A DNA stretch of 64,000 nucleotides, taken from positions 129,001 through 193,000 of the forward strand of contig NZ_LIRF01000006.1 in NCBI RefSeq assembly GCF_001297705.1, in the 5' to 3' direction. This document shows positions 32,637-41,348 of the stretch, in pieces. The notes beneath the pieces are model-generated. The model worked only from the letters and a program-made list of their open reading frames with translations. It was not told where the DNA came from and did not search any database. Both the position numbers and the translations under genes were made by a program. Each line of letters opens with the position of its first letter. Positions within the stretch are counted from its first letter, which is position 1. The stretch is from Chryseobacterium sp. ERMR1:04 (GTDB lineage: Bacteria > Bacteroidota > Bacteroidia > Flavobacteriales > Weeksellaceae).

Positions 32637-34196
32637 TTAATTAGAATATCCTATCAATTCTTCTTTCGTCGAATTGTAAATCTTGTATTCTAAATATTTA
32701 AAAGAGTCCCTTGGGATGATGGTTACCCATTTTTTATACTTGATAAACCATTTCATTTGGATGCTTTTGATTCCTTTTGTAAGGTAAGCTTCCACGAAAG
32801 GGTGTACGTGCAGGTAAAGTTTTCCTTTATCCTTCTGTATAATATTTCTAATGGTTTCTTCCATTCTTTCCACAATAACGATTGGAGCTACAATTTCTCC
32901 ATCTTTATTCGGGTTATCTTCTTTTGTTTCGATCTGTTTTTCCTGACGATTTCTCTGTCTGGTAATCTGTATCAATCCAAATTTACTTGGAGGCAATATC
33001 TTGTGGCGAGCTTTGTCGCGCATCATTTCTGCTTTCAGATGTTCAAACAAATCTCTTCTGTGATCGGGGTTTGGCATGTCGATAAAATCGATAACAATGA
33101 TGCCGCCCATATCACGAAGACGCAATTGTCTTGCGATTTCTGTTGCTGCCATTTTGTTCACGTTCAGCGCGTGTTCTTTATTGGCTGCATTTCCGGTGGT
33201 GATGTTATTTCCGGAGTTTACGTCAACTACGTGTAGTGCTTCTGTGTGTTCTATAACAAGATAAGCACCTTTTGAACTAGGAATATTTACGTGTTTTCCA
33301 AAGCTTTGTTTAAGCTGTTTTTCTACGTTATAATATTCAAGGAGAGGAATGTGTGAATCGTAAAACTGAACAATATTTTTTCTTTCGGGAGCAATTACTT
33401 CTACGTAATTTTTCATTTCTTCCACCATCTGTTCGTCATCACAAATGATGCTTACAAAATCTTGGTTGAAATTATCTCTCAGAATAGCTGAAGCTTTATC
33501 TTCTTCGCTTAATACTTTAGACGGAACCTTGTTTTTCTGGATGTTTTTAAAAGTACCTTCCCATTTCTGAATCAGTTGATTCATGTCATTATGAAGGTCG
33601 GCTACTTTTTTTCCTTCTGCAACGGTTCTTATGATCACTCCAAAACCTTCTGGCTTGATGCTTTCAATAAGGGTTCTCAGTCGTTCTTTTTCCTCATAGC
33701 TTTTGATCTTTTTGGAAATAGAAACTTTATTGTCGAAAGGTATTAGTACCAAAAAACGTCCTGTTAAAGAAATCTGAGTTGAAATTCTCGGTCCTTTTGT
33801 AGAGATAGGTTCTTTGGTAATTTGAAGCAGAACAAGATCATCTTTAACGATTACTTTTTCTACGGTTCCGTTTTTATCGATTTCGGGTTGTATCTCGAAA
33901 TTCTTTAAACTTGAAGTGCTTTGTTTTTTGGAAATTGTATCTTTTAGAAACTTTTTATACGTAAGGTATTGTGGTCCCAGATCCTGATAATGCAAAAATG
34001 CGTCTTTATCGTAACCAATATTTACGAATGCTGCATTAAGGTTGGGAGCCAGTTTTTTTACTTTTCCTATAAATAAATCTCCAACTATAAAATCACTTTT
34101 GTCCTCTTCCTCATGAAGTTCACATAGTCTTCCGTCTTCTAGCAGTGCGATCTTCGTAAAGTCGCCTTCATGCGAAACTATTAGTTCTTTCTTCAT
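32637..34196 (-). CDS. rng: Ribonuclease G (RNase E/G family)
   Basis: A 519-aa endoribonuclease acting in rRNA maturation and mRNA decay. The N-terminal S1 domain (about 36-125) includes VGDLFIGKVKKLAPNLNAAF and DAFLHYQDLG. The catalytic region holds HVVDVNSGNNITTGNAANKE and MGGIIVIDFIDMPNPDHRRD, with the metal-binding aspartates, and LIQITRQRNRQ. Like other RNase G proteins it has no long C-terminal scaffold. Its position next to HU and a small basic protein is familiar in Flavobacteriia. Confidence 0.93.
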   Translation of the reverse strand: MKKELIVSHEGDFTKIALLEDGRLCELHEEEDKSDFIVGDLFIGKVKKLAPNLNAAFVNIGYDKDAFLHYQDLGPQYLTYKKFLKDTISKKQSTSSLKNFEIQPEIDKNGTVEKVIVKDDLVLLQITKEPISTKGPRISTQISLTGRFLVLIPFDNKVSISKKIKSYEEKERLRTLIESIKPEGFGVIIRTVAEGKKVADLHNDMNQLIQKWEGTFKNIQKNKVPSKVLSEEDKASAILRDNFNQDFVSIICDDEQMVEEMKNYVEVIAPERKNIVQFYDSHIPLLEYYNVEKQLKQSFGKHVNIPSSKGAYLVIEHTEALHVVDVNSGNNITTGNAANKEHALNVNKMAATEIARQLRLRDMGGIIVIDFIDMPNPDHRRDLFEHLKAEMMRDKARHKILPPSKFGLIQITRQRNRQEKQIETKEDNPNKDGEIVAPIVIVERMEETIRNIIQKDKGKLYLHVHPFVEAYLTKGIKSIQMKWFIKYKKWVTIIPRDSFKYLEYKIYNSTKEELIGYSN

Positions 34197-34352
34197 TTTG
34201 TTGTAAGGTAAAATTGTTAAGATAATGTGAAATAAGTGTGATATTTAAGTTTTAAATTTAAGAATTAAATTAAAACCACCATACTTTATTAAAAAAATAA
34301 AGGGGAGTATTCCTTATTCTGCACAAAATCTTATAGTTGTTGCAAAACAAAA

Positions 34353-34394
34353 ATATAGTCGGTGAACTTTAAAAAATAAAACCACCAACTATAT
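34353..34394 (-). terminator. Probable terminator of the HU/small protein transcript
   Basis: ATATAGTCGGTG and CACCAACTATAT pair over 12 bp (one G-T) around an 18-nt loop; on the minus strand it is followed by TTTTTGTTTTG. It lies 30 bp after the stop of the small basic protein. Confidence 0.5.
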
Positions 34395-34423
34395 TGTTAT
34401 ATTATAAATCTCGAAAAAAGAGA

Positions 34424-34513
34424 TTATTTTTTCTTATGTCTGTTCGCTCTTCTTCTTTTCTTTCTTTTGTGAGTTGCAACCTTGTGTCTTTTTCTTTTCT
34501 TTCCGCTTGGCAT
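34424..34513 (-). CDS. Small, very basic protein (29 aa), probably ribosome-associated
   Basis: Reads MPSGKKRKRHKVATHKRKK and then RRRANRHKKK before a stop; more than half the residues are Lys, Arg or His. It lies 44 bp downstream of HU on the same strand and before the terminator at 34353. A protein this short and basic, in the same position next to rng and HU in Flavobacteriia, is likely to bind RNA, perhaps on the ribosome like other tiny ribosomal proteins. I cannot verify a family name. It is easily missed by gene finders. Confidence 0.75.
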   Translation of the reverse strand: MPSGKKRKRHKVATHKRKKRRRANRHKKK

Positions 34514-34557
34514 AATTTTAATTTTTTAGTAACTAGTTAATATTCAGTTAATTTTTC

Positions 34558-34848
34558 TTATTTTACTGTAACTTTCGTTTTTACTTTCTCAACAAAAGAT
34601 TTTGATGGTTTGAAAGCAGGAATATTGTGTGCAGGAATTTCAATTGCAGTGTTCTTAGAAATGTTTCTTCCAGTTTTAGCTGCTCTTGTTTTAATGATAA
34701 AAGAACCAAAACCTCTTAGATAAACATTGTCTCCATTATACATAGAAGTCCTGATCTCCTGCATAAAAGCTTCTACAACTTTCTGTGTTTCATTCTTTTC
34801 TGTTCCCAACTTATTTGAGATGGTGTTTACCAATTCTGCCTTTGTCAT
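34558..34848 (-). CDS. HU-family DNA-binding protein
   Basis: A 96-aa histone-like protein. TKAELVNTISNKLGTEKNET forms the dimerising helices; NVYLRGFGSFIIKTRAAKTG and RNISKNTAIEIPAHNIPAFK form the DNA-binding arms, with the conserved proline in IPAFKPSKSF. Bends and compacts DNA. A well-formed promoter lies upstream and a small basic protein downstream. Confidence 0.95.
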   Translation of the reverse strand: MTKAELVNTISNKLGTEKNETQKVVEAFMQEIRTSMYNGDNVYLRGFGSFIIKTRAAKTGRNISKNTAIEIPAHNIPAFKPSKSFVEKVKTKVTVK

Positions 34849-34878
34849 TTCCTTTTTAAATTTTAAATTTTAGGTGTG

Positions 34879-34911
34879 CAAATTTAGTTAAAAAAATTGA
34901 ATACTAGCAAA
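34879..34911 (-). promoter_or_regulatory. Promoter of the HU gene
   Basis: On the minus strand TTTG (34911-34908), 21 bp, then TAAATTTG (34886-34879): a close match to the Bacteroidota -33/-7 consensus. The ATG follows after 30 bp. Confidence 0.65.
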
Positions 34912-34987
34912 TTAGTGACGATTTATTTTTAGGTAAAAGGTTGAGATTTTAATGTTTACTCTGTATTAAGTTTGTGTAAAGGGAGTG

Positions 34988-35662
34988 TTACATGCTAGAA
35001 TTGTAGTATCCACTTTCCACGCAGAAGCGTATGAGATGGAGTTTTGTTTTCAATCCAAGCTTCTCTGTAAGCCTATTTATATAGGTGTCGATAGTCCTTG
35101 TACTGAGATTTAATTTTTCTCCGATTTCCTTGTTACTGAAGCCCTCATAGCAGAATTTCATCAGTTGTATCTCTATTGGTGAGAGATCTTCTTCCTGACT
35201 TTTCTTTTGTCTGTCCATATATTCCTGAACGGCTAAAGGCTGCTGTTCCCATTCCTTAGAATAGGCATCATAATCAAAAGTGTCGGATGCAATAGCCCCT
35301 TTAATAATATCTTTTATAACACTGCTTTTTTTCTCACAATAAAATATATTAGGTATTTTAGAGAGAATTTCGGCCATATCTTCCTGATAAGTCCCCGAAT
35401 AAGTGATGATAGGAGTGTCGGTATTGCTTTTTCTGATGTATTTTATGGCTTCAATTCCACTTAATACCGGCATGAAAAGCTCAATAATATATACGTCTTC
35501 TTGTCTTCTGTAAATTCTGTTGATAAGCTCATGACCGTTGTTACAATCATTAAGGGCAATATAAAACGGACTTTCCAGCAGTGTTTTGATCATTATTTTT
35601 TTGAAATAGTAATCACTGTCAGCTATAGAGAATCGAACAGTATTAATTAATAATTTACTCAC
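34988..35662 (-). CDS. Orphan LuxR-type response regulator with Asp-to-Glu receiver
   Basis: A 224-aa regulator divergent from the T6SS genes. The receiver half has the acidic pair in FSIADSDYY (D15, D17) and VYIIELFMPVLSGIEAIKYI, where E61 stands in the place of the phosphoryl-accepting aspartate; Glu there often mimics the active state. The C-terminal LuxR helix-turn-helix is LSPIEIQLMKFCYEGFSNKE then IGEKLNLSTRTIDTYINRL. No kinase gene lies nearby. It is the best candidate for the protein that binds the CGTAG boxes upstream of both hcp genes. Similar in layout to the regulator at 31180. Confidence 0.82.
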   Translation of the reverse strand: MSKLLINTVRFSIADSDYYFKKIMIKTLLESPFYIALNDCNNGHELINRIYRRQEDVYIIELFMPVLSGIEAIKYIRKSNTDTPIITYSGTYQEDMAEILSKIPNIFYCEKKSSVIKDIIKGAIASDTFDYDAYSKEWEQQPLAVQEYMDRQKKSQEEDLSPIEIQLMKFCYEGFSNKEIGEKLNLSTRTIDTYINRLTEKLGLKTKLHLIRFCVESGYYNSSM

Positions 35663-35841
35663 TTTAATATCGATTTGGTGTAAGATATTTAAAATTTAGA
35701 GGTCTAATGTATGAAAAACTTATTAAAGTGGAAATTAATATTAAGTTAATCAGGGTTTTCACGAAACCACCTTGGGGAAATTACGTATTGTACATAAATT
35801 TTTTTTTTATATTTTCACAGGCCAAACTAATCACAAAATAT

Positions 35842-36378
35842 ATGTCTTCGAACAGGGAGAAAAAATTAAACAAATCAGACGTAAGAATAGGCATTTGGAA
35901 ATTTGTCCTGTCTTTTGTCATTTTATCTGCAGTTTCTTTCACTAGTGTGTTTTTCTTTTTTAAAAGTTATGACATACAAAGGGAAGGAATTAAAAAACAG
36001 GCAGATGATTACAGAGAGTTACTTACCCGCAGCGACTTGCTGAGAACCCATGTAGATAGTATTTTTTACAGGATGGAGCAGCTTGATATCAATAAGGTTG
36101 ATAATGATATTTTCCTTAAAAACTACATTTTAGATAATGTACGGGATGCTAAGAACATCATGGGAAAAGACAGTGTAAACAATTTTAAGCATTATTCTAT
36201 TCTGATGAAACAGTTAGAGCCTATGTTGGCTTTAAAGACTCAAATTGTGAGTGTTTCTTACAAAGAGCAAACGGCGCTTAGAGATTTAAGCGAGTGTAGA
36301 GGCAAAGTAGGAGCAGCGAATAATGAGCTAAGATTAGATCCTACAAGGAAATTTACAGGAAGTAGAAGAAGAAAATAA
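35842..36378 (+). CDS. tssO: TssO-like T6SS membrane protein
   Basis: A 178-aa inner-membrane protein, a component specific to the Bacteroidota (subtype iii) T6SS. I start it at the ATG at 35842 (MSSNREKKLNKSDVR); the longer frame from 35707 has a poor extra N-terminus. One transmembrane helix (FVLSFVILSAVSFTSVFFFF) is followed by a helical periplasmic part (IKKQADDYRELLTRSDLLRT) and ends ALRDLSECRGKVGAANNELR. In this T6SS type TssO-family proteins are thought to replace part of the TssJLM membrane complex. Paralogous to the next gene. Confidence 0.75.
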   Translation: MSSNREKKLNKSDVRIGIWKFVLSFVILSAVSFTSVFFFFKSYDIQREGIKKQADDYRELLTRSDLLRTHVDSIFYRMEQLDINKVDNDIFLKNYILDNVRDAKNIMGKDSVNNFKHYSILMKQLEPMLALKTQIVSVSYKEQTALRDLSECRGKVGAANNELRLDPTRKFTGSRRRK

Positions 36379-36389
36379 ACACAGAAACT

Positions 36390-36914
36390 ATGCAAGGACC
36401 AATCACATTATCTAAGAAAGAGAGGCACTATCAGTTTCTTTATTTGATACTCATGCTTTTCGCAGCTATTGTTTTTTTAGGAATTATCTTTTTAAAAGGT
36501 TTTGAATCTCCATTTTCTGATGAGGATGTTATTTCTGTGCAAAATTTAGAGCAGAAAGCCAAATTTGACCAGCAGCAAAAAGCTACCCAAAGAGTATTAG
36601 ACAGTACGTTTACACAGATCAACAGGCTTGCCAATGAAGTTCCTCAGCCTTTTGAGGAGAATAATATCATGAATGGGATTAACGATGTAGCTAATTCTTT
36701 TGAAAACGCGAATATATTTGATGTTAGGAAAGAAGCTTACCCGCAGATCGCCAAATTTTATAAAATGTATTTCAACGATAAAAAAATCATTTCAAGTAAA
36801 ACTGAAAATATAAAAAGTTTTGTAAAGCAGTTTGACGAATGCTCAATCGGTTTTAAAGAAAAGAAAAGCCAGCTTTTTCAACGTGAAAATGCCTTAAAGG
36901 CGAGGAATCAATAA
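36390..36914 (+). CDS. Second TssO/TssQ-like T6SS membrane protein
   Basis: A 174-aa inner-membrane protein 11 bp after the previous gene with the same layout: one N-terminal helix (FLYLILMLFAAIVFLGIIFL), then a helical domain (LEQKAKFDQQQKATQRVLDS) and a C-terminal QFDECSIGFKEKKSQLFQRE that parallels the DLSECR end of its neighbour. The two may form a heteromeric part of the membrane complex. Whether this corresponds to TssO or TssQ of the published systems I cannot tell. Confidence 0.7.
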   Translation: MQGPITLSKKERHYQFLYLILMLFAAIVFLGIIFLKGFESPFSDEDVISVQNLEQKAKFDQQQKATQRVLDSTFTQINRLANEVPQPFEENNIMNGINDVANSFENANIFDVRKEAYPQIAKFYKMYFNDKKIISSKTENIKSFVKQFDECSIGFKEKKSQLFQRENALKARNQ

Positions 36915-36963
36915 AGTTAAGATTCAGAAAATTTAAAAATAAAACACATCACAATTATTAACT

Positions 36964-37872
36964 ATGAATTATTTTCAAAAAAACAAAAAAAACATCATCA
37001 TCGGTGTTATTGCAAGCTTGCTCATCGCAGCTTTGGTTGCATTGTGGTTGCAGAAGAAAGTCATACACTCCGCTGATGATATTGTGGGAGTAGTATATCC
37101 GTCTTCCCTTAAGGTAGGAGATACTCTTTTATTTGAAGATAAAACCCAGTTTGCCAAAACCAAAAGATGGAATTTCGGGGACGGTACCACTTCTGATAAA
37201 AGTACAGGTTTTCATTTCTACAATAAGCCAGGATATTACTCGGTAACGCTTATCGTGGATAATAAATATTCTAAATCTTTTCCGGTAATGGTTTCTGCCA
37301 GAGGAATTCCGAAAACAAAGGATACTACAAAGGTAAAAGCATTGATTGATGCTCAAACTCAGGCAATGCAATTTGAAAATGTGCAATTCCGTGCAGTTTC
37401 TGAGGGGAAACAATTTACATGGAAATTCGGAGAAACAGGAAGCATAGACTCTAAAGATAAACAGGCGATTTATTCCTATAAAAAGCCGGGTGATTATGTC
37501 GTAACATTATACACTGACGAAAGTCCTGAACCTGTTTTACATCAAATAAAAGTTCTTCCGGCTTACGATCCTTTACAGGAAGAAGTGAGTGTAGAAGATG
37601 CTTATGCTAAGATTGATAATGACTTTAAGTATCATTTACAGCAGATTGCAAACGGAAACAGTTTCAATTCGCATTACAATTATCTATTGAAAACCTATTT
37701 GTGTAACAACGAAAATACGGTGGTGAAGGTAAACGACAGTAAGGCCAATAATTTTTACATGTATTGTGCGGGGCTTCAGTTTGATAAAAACAATGTAATC
37801 CAGACTGTAAAAGTAAATTTTGATGACACACAGAATTGTGTAACCAAAGTTGATATAAACCAAAGCAAATAA
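36964..37872 (+). CDS. PKD-domain membrane protein of the T6SS
   Basis: A 302-aa protein with one N-terminal helix (NIIIGVIASLLIAALVALWL) and two PKD-type beta-sandwich domains in the periplasm: KRWNFGDGTTSDKSTGFHFY (about 70-115) and FTWKFGETGSIDSKDKQAIY (about 155-200). The C-terminal 90 residues are separate and contain the pair YLCNN and YMYCAG, with cysteines. Its place between the TssO-like and TssR genes marks it as a part of the same envelope complex, perhaps TssP, though I do not assign the symbol. Confidence 0.72.
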   Translation: MNYFQKNKKNIIIGVIASLLIAALVALWLQKKVIHSADDIVGVVYPSSLKVGDTLLFEDKTQFAKTKRWNFGDGTTSDKSTGFHFYNKPGYYSVTLIVDNKYSKSFPVMVSARGIPKTKDTTKVKALIDAQTQAMQFENVQFRAVSEGKQFTWKFGETGSIDSKDKQAIYSYKKPGDYVVTLYTDESPEPVLHQIKVLPAYDPLQEEVSVEDAYAKIDNDFKYHLQQIANGNSFNSHYNYLLKTYLCNNENTVVKVNDSKANNFYMYCAGLQFDKNNVIQTVKVNFDDTQNCVTKVDINQSK

Positions 37873-37912
37873 TCGTCCTCTAGGGCATACCAATCATAAA
37901 AGATAAAATAGG

Positions 37913-40312
37913 ATGAAAAATAAACTACCTCTAGCAGCATATTACATAGGAGTTTCATTAGTATTGACGGGTTGTCAGGTAAAACTGCCGTCAAAAAAAA
38001 CTCCTGAGCCTTCTCAATACGGACAGGTTGATAATTCACCCGTTGTCAATGGATTTCCTAAAAAGTCAGCGCCATGGATCGTGATTTCAGACAGATCCAG
38101 AAATACGGCCTATCTTGATAAAAGTGATGAAAAATCATATAAAGAAGTTAAGTTTTTAGAGCCATTAATGGTTTTAAAACACAAAGACGGAATGGTAAAA
38201 GTAGCAGAATATGTTCCTGATGCTTTAATGAAAAAGATTTCGTCAAAAACAATTAAAACATACGGCTGGATCCCGGAATCAGATCTTCTTCTTTGGACCA
38301 ATTCTCTGAAAAACGAAAAATCAGGATTTCCTGTAAGAGTTTCTGTGCTGCCAAGTAATAGTGATGTTATCAGAAGTTCTGAGAGATATTACAAGAATGA
38401 TTCTATCATGGTGTTTAATTCGCCAAGTTTGATAGAGCAGGCAAATGTTAAGATCCCGAACGGACAAATCGTGTATGTTTATAAGCAAGCTGAAAATAAC
38501 AAAAGATTTTTGGTAGGTAAAAGACCAACGGTTGATATTGACAGCATCAGTACAAGTTTGTATGGGTGGGTAAGCTCCAACGTTGTTTCCGCATGGGGAG
38601 AGCGTTCTGCTGTGAAAATGAAAAACACAACCGGAATTAAAGAAACCGCTTTAGGGTTGCATGAAGGTTCTCCGGGAGGAAGTGATGTTGAAAACAGAAC
38701 AGCGGTACTTCTTACTGATGTTGATAAAAGAACACCTCTTGAAAATATCTATCCTGTCAACTTAGCGTTAAAAGAAACTGCTCCGCTGGATTCTAAAACA
38801 AAGTATTTTACCAATGTTTTAGATTATAGTAAAAACTATGTTTTCAATGTATTAGGAGAACCAATTTATTTTGATCGTTACAGAGAAATTACAGAGAAAA
38901 ATAAAAAAATAAATATTGTTTTTGCATTAGATATCAGTGCTCCCAACGCTCCGTATGCACCGATTGTAAAATCATTATTACAAGATCTTCAGCTTAGATT
39001 TGAAAAGCCATCATATTTCAGTACCGCAAAATATGGCGTTGTTTTATTTAAAAATAATTCTTGTGGAGATAATGTAGCTGTTTCAACTTTAAGTACAGAT
39101 TATAGCAAGATTACTTCATTTATCGAGCAAAAATCGAATGAAATGAATTGCCCAAGCAACAGCAGTTATCAACCTGTAAATGAAGGATTGATGGCGGCAG
39201 GAAATCTTCTTTCTAATTTCCCTGATGAGACTAATATTGTTATTACGGTAGGAACTTCTGCCAACCAAGGGGGAAATATGTACGGGGTAATCAATGCACT
39301 TACTCAAGCTCAGGCTAGATTAATCATGTTCCAAACCAGTGCAAGATCAGCAGATACTTACAATGATTTTGTATTGCTTTCTGAAAATGTGGTAGCGAAT
39401 ACTGCTAAGAATATTGCAGAACTTAAAAAGCAAAAGATCATCAATCAGAATGATGTCCTAACGAAAAATAATTTCAGTCTGGTAGAAGGCGATGAAGGAT
39501 TCTTCTCATTAAATTATCCGAAGCAGAGTATGTCTCAAGGTTTTGTTATTTTCCCGAAAAAAGGGGATATCGCAACACCCGGATATCTTAAAAAATCTGT
39601 TGACAGCTTAATTGCTCAGGTTACGCTGGATAATGAAACGCTGGATAAATCGTTGAATGATTATTTCCATTCTTCGGTTGGTGCCGGAAGAACGGATGTA
39701 GAATTGAAATATAAATATTTATATCCAGGTCTTACCAATCCGGTTCCTGCGGGAATTGCTGCCCAGCTGATTAATTACGGAAGTCCGTTTTTAGTGAAAG
39801 GATATATTCCGAAAGAATTGAAAGAGTTTAAACCAGGGCTTGAAAAAGGTATTTTGATCTCAGAAACAGAATATGATAATCTAAAAGCATTTTATACAGA
39901 AGTTTACCTGAAAACAGAAGCGGAAAGAGCAGATTTTAGTCAGTCGAAAGCAGTGAACGAATATATTAAGCTTTTGAAAAAGTATAATCCAACGATAAAA
40001 TTCCTTGATAAGGGAGATTTATATGAGCAGCCGATGTCTTATGCGGTTGGATTAAGTACAGGTTTTGATAATTCTGAAGAAGAATTAATGTCAAAATATA
40101 AATTGAAAGGTTGGAAAAAGTCGAGTATTATTACCAATGAAACGGCAAGAACATATTTCCGTCATTATAAAGATTTAGCAGACAGAATGCTTACGCACAG
40201 AAATAATCCGGCGGTAAAAATTCAACAGAACGGACAAACATTTTATTGGTTGAATGAGTATTTCATGCCAACCATGATGCCGGTTGAAGAGCCAGAATAT
40301 ACTAAACATTAA
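37913..40312 (+). CDS. tssR: TssR, VWA-like T6SS lipoprotein
   Basis: A 799-aa predicted lipoprotein (lipobox LTGC, C21) typical of the Bacteroidota T6SS. After an N-terminal region of SH3-like segments (APWIVISDRSRNTAYLDKSD; VKVAEYVPD) a von Willebrand factor A-like domain begins at about 340: KINIVFALDISAPNAPYAPI keeps the DxS of a metal-ion site, followed by DETNIVITVGTSANQGGNMY. The C-terminal part is unique to the family. Probably exposed to the periplasm and connecting the TssO/PKD proteins to the outer membrane. A terminator follows. Confidence 0.8.
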   Translation: MKNKLPLAAYYIGVSLVLTGCQVKLPSKKTPEPSQYGQVDNSPVVNGFPKKSAPWIVISDRSRNTAYLDKSDEKSYKEVKFLEPLMVLKHKDGMVKVAEYVPDALMKKISSKTIKTYGWIPESDLLLWTNSLKNEKSGFPVRVSVLPSNSDVIRSSERYYKNDSIMVFNSPSLIEQANVKIPNGQIVYVYKQAENNKRFLVGKRPTVDIDSISTSLYGWVSSNVVSAWGERSAVKMKNTTGIKETALGLHEGSPGGSDVENRTAVLLTDVDKRTPLENIYPVNLALKETAPLDSKTKYFTNVLDYSKNYVFNVLGEPIYFDRYREITEKNKKINIVFALDISAPNAPYAPIVKSLLQDLQLRFEKPSYFSTAKYGVVLFKNNSCGDNVAVSTLSTDYSKITSFIEQKSNEMNCPSNSSYQPVNEGLMAAGNLLSNFPDETNIVITVGTSANQGGNMYGVINALTQAQARLIMFQTSARSADTYNDFVLLSENVVANTAKNIAELKKQKIINQNDVLTKNNFSLVEGDEGFFSLNYPKQSMSQGFVIFPKKGDIATPGYLKKSVDSLIAQVTLDNETLDKSLNDYFHSSVGAGRTDVELKYKYLYPGLTNPVPAGIAAQLINYGSPFLVKGYIPKELKEFKPGLEKGILISETEYDNLKAFYTEVYLKTEAERADFSQSKAVNEYIKLLKKYNPTIKFLDKGDLYEQPMSYAVGLSTGFDNSEEELMSKYKLKGWKKSSIITNETARTYFRHYKDLADRMLTHRNNPAVKIQQNGQTFYWLNEYFMPTMMPVEEPEYTKH

Positions 40313-40331
40313 TTACCCGATTAATCATATC

Positions 40332-40362
40332 AAAAAGCAGAACGAAAGTTTCTGCTTTTTTT
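40332..40362 (+). terminator. Terminator of the tssO-tssR operon
   Basis: AAAAAGCAGAA-CGAAAG-TTTCTGCTTTTTTT, 7-9 bp stem with a T tract, 20 bp after tssR. It separates this operon from the highly expressed hcp. Confidence 0.75.
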
Positions 40363-40512
40363 GTTTTTGTTACGGTGATATTTCAGATTTCATTGGTTTC
40401 TTAATGATGAATTTTACTTTGCCAATGAATTGGTTGAAATATGTTCTTTTGTTTTAATTAATTGTTATTTAATTAGTTATGTCTATTTCGAGTGAGTTTT
40501 GTAAGGCTAAAA

Positions 40513-40567
40513 GTCGTAGTTCTACGACACAAAATCGTAGTATTACTACAATTTTTCAGATTTGTAT
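40513..40567 (+). promoter_or_regulatory. hcp1 promoter with phased CGTAG boxes
   Basis: GTCGTAG-TT-CTACGAC (40513-40528) and CGTAGTATTACTAC (40536-40549) are inverted repeats whose CGTAG half-sites start exactly 21 bp apart (40515, 40536). 21 bp further starts CAGATTTGTAT (40557-40567), a near match to the -7 box TAnnTTTG. The same layout precedes hcp2. The second box covers the -33 region, which fits an activator. The ATG is 87 bp downstream, after a leader AATCACAAAATAATAACGAT shared with hcp2. Confidence 0.65.
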
Positions 40568-40654
40568 TCAAATATTTTCAGGAAAGGATTAAGCGTTTTA
40601 TATTTGCTAAACAATCACTGAATCACAAAATAATAACGATTAAAATTTACAATC

Positions 40655-41059
40655 ATGGCAGCAAATTCAAGAGGAATCTTAAAATTCAACGGAAGCGAAG
40701 GTCAAAAATTATTAAAGCTTAATTACAGTGTCGCAAGATCTACAGATGTTTCTGGTAGAGTGGCATCAGACCCATCCAACGCAATTATCAAATTAACAGT
40801 AGAAGCTACAGAAAAATCTGATATTCTGGAAAGCTTACTGAACGGAAAGTATAAGCCTACAAGTGGTGAAATCACGTTCAACAAATCTCACGAAGAAGGT
40901 ACATTAATCACTTTGAACTGGGAAAACGGATATGTCATCCAGCATGAAGTAGACTTCGACGCGGTAGACGAAAACAGTATGTTAATCAGCTTCATCATCA
41001 GTGCTGAAAAAATCAACTATGGAAACTCTGCTTACGAAGGTCTATGGCCATCTAGCTAA
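40655..41059 (+). CDS. hcp: Hcp (TssD), T6SS tube protein, copy 1
   Basis: A 134-aa tube protein whose hexameric rings stack inside the contractile sheath. MAANSRGILKFNGSEGQKLL, RVASDPSNAIIKLTVEATEK and VIQHEVDFDAVDENSMLISF are typical of Bacteroidota Hcp. It is about 90 percent identical by eye to the copy at 45920, differing mainly at the C-terminus (EGLWPSS against EGIWPGGTN). Its own promoter and terminator allow high expression. It is followed by clpV after 289 bp. Confidence 0.93.
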   Translation: MAANSRGILKFNGSEGQKLLKLNYSVARSTDVSGRVASDPSNAIIKLTVEATEKSDILESLLNGKYKPTSGEITFNKSHEEGTLITLNWENGYVIQHEVDFDAVDENSMLISFIISAEKINYGNSAYEGLWPSS

Positions 41060-41094
41060 GATTTACGTAACATAAAGTTCCAATAAAATAAATT

Positions 41095-41123
41095 AAGACT
41101 GTCTCATGAAGGCGGTCTTTTTT
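41095..41123 (+). terminator. Terminator of hcp1
   Basis: AAGACTGTC-TCATGAA-GGCGGTCTT followed by TTTT; 9-bp stem including two G-T pairs. Confidence 0.7.
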
Positions 41124-41348
41124 ACCGTTGCAAAGCATATCGTTTTTGATATTCAAAGGCTTTTAAAGATCCTATGATGTCAGATTTAAAAGAGATAGCT
41201 AAGATTATTAAAAAAAAACTAATATCTTAGTGTACAATAAAATATATAATGATTGTAGATTATTATTTGTTTATAATTTAATAAAAACACAGTCGCCAAA
41301 CACACACCGTAATCAGATATATTAATAAATTTTGAGAAAAATAGTAAA

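Noticed and set aside
34407..34425. AATCTC/GAGATT hairpin at the end of the small basic protein as its terminator
   Set aside because: The T tract is on the wrong strand; the hairpin at 34353-34394 fits better.
40492..40722. 76-aa ORF upstream of hcp1
   Set aside because: Runs over the promoter boxes and the leader into hcp in another frame; the regulatory reading explains the region better.
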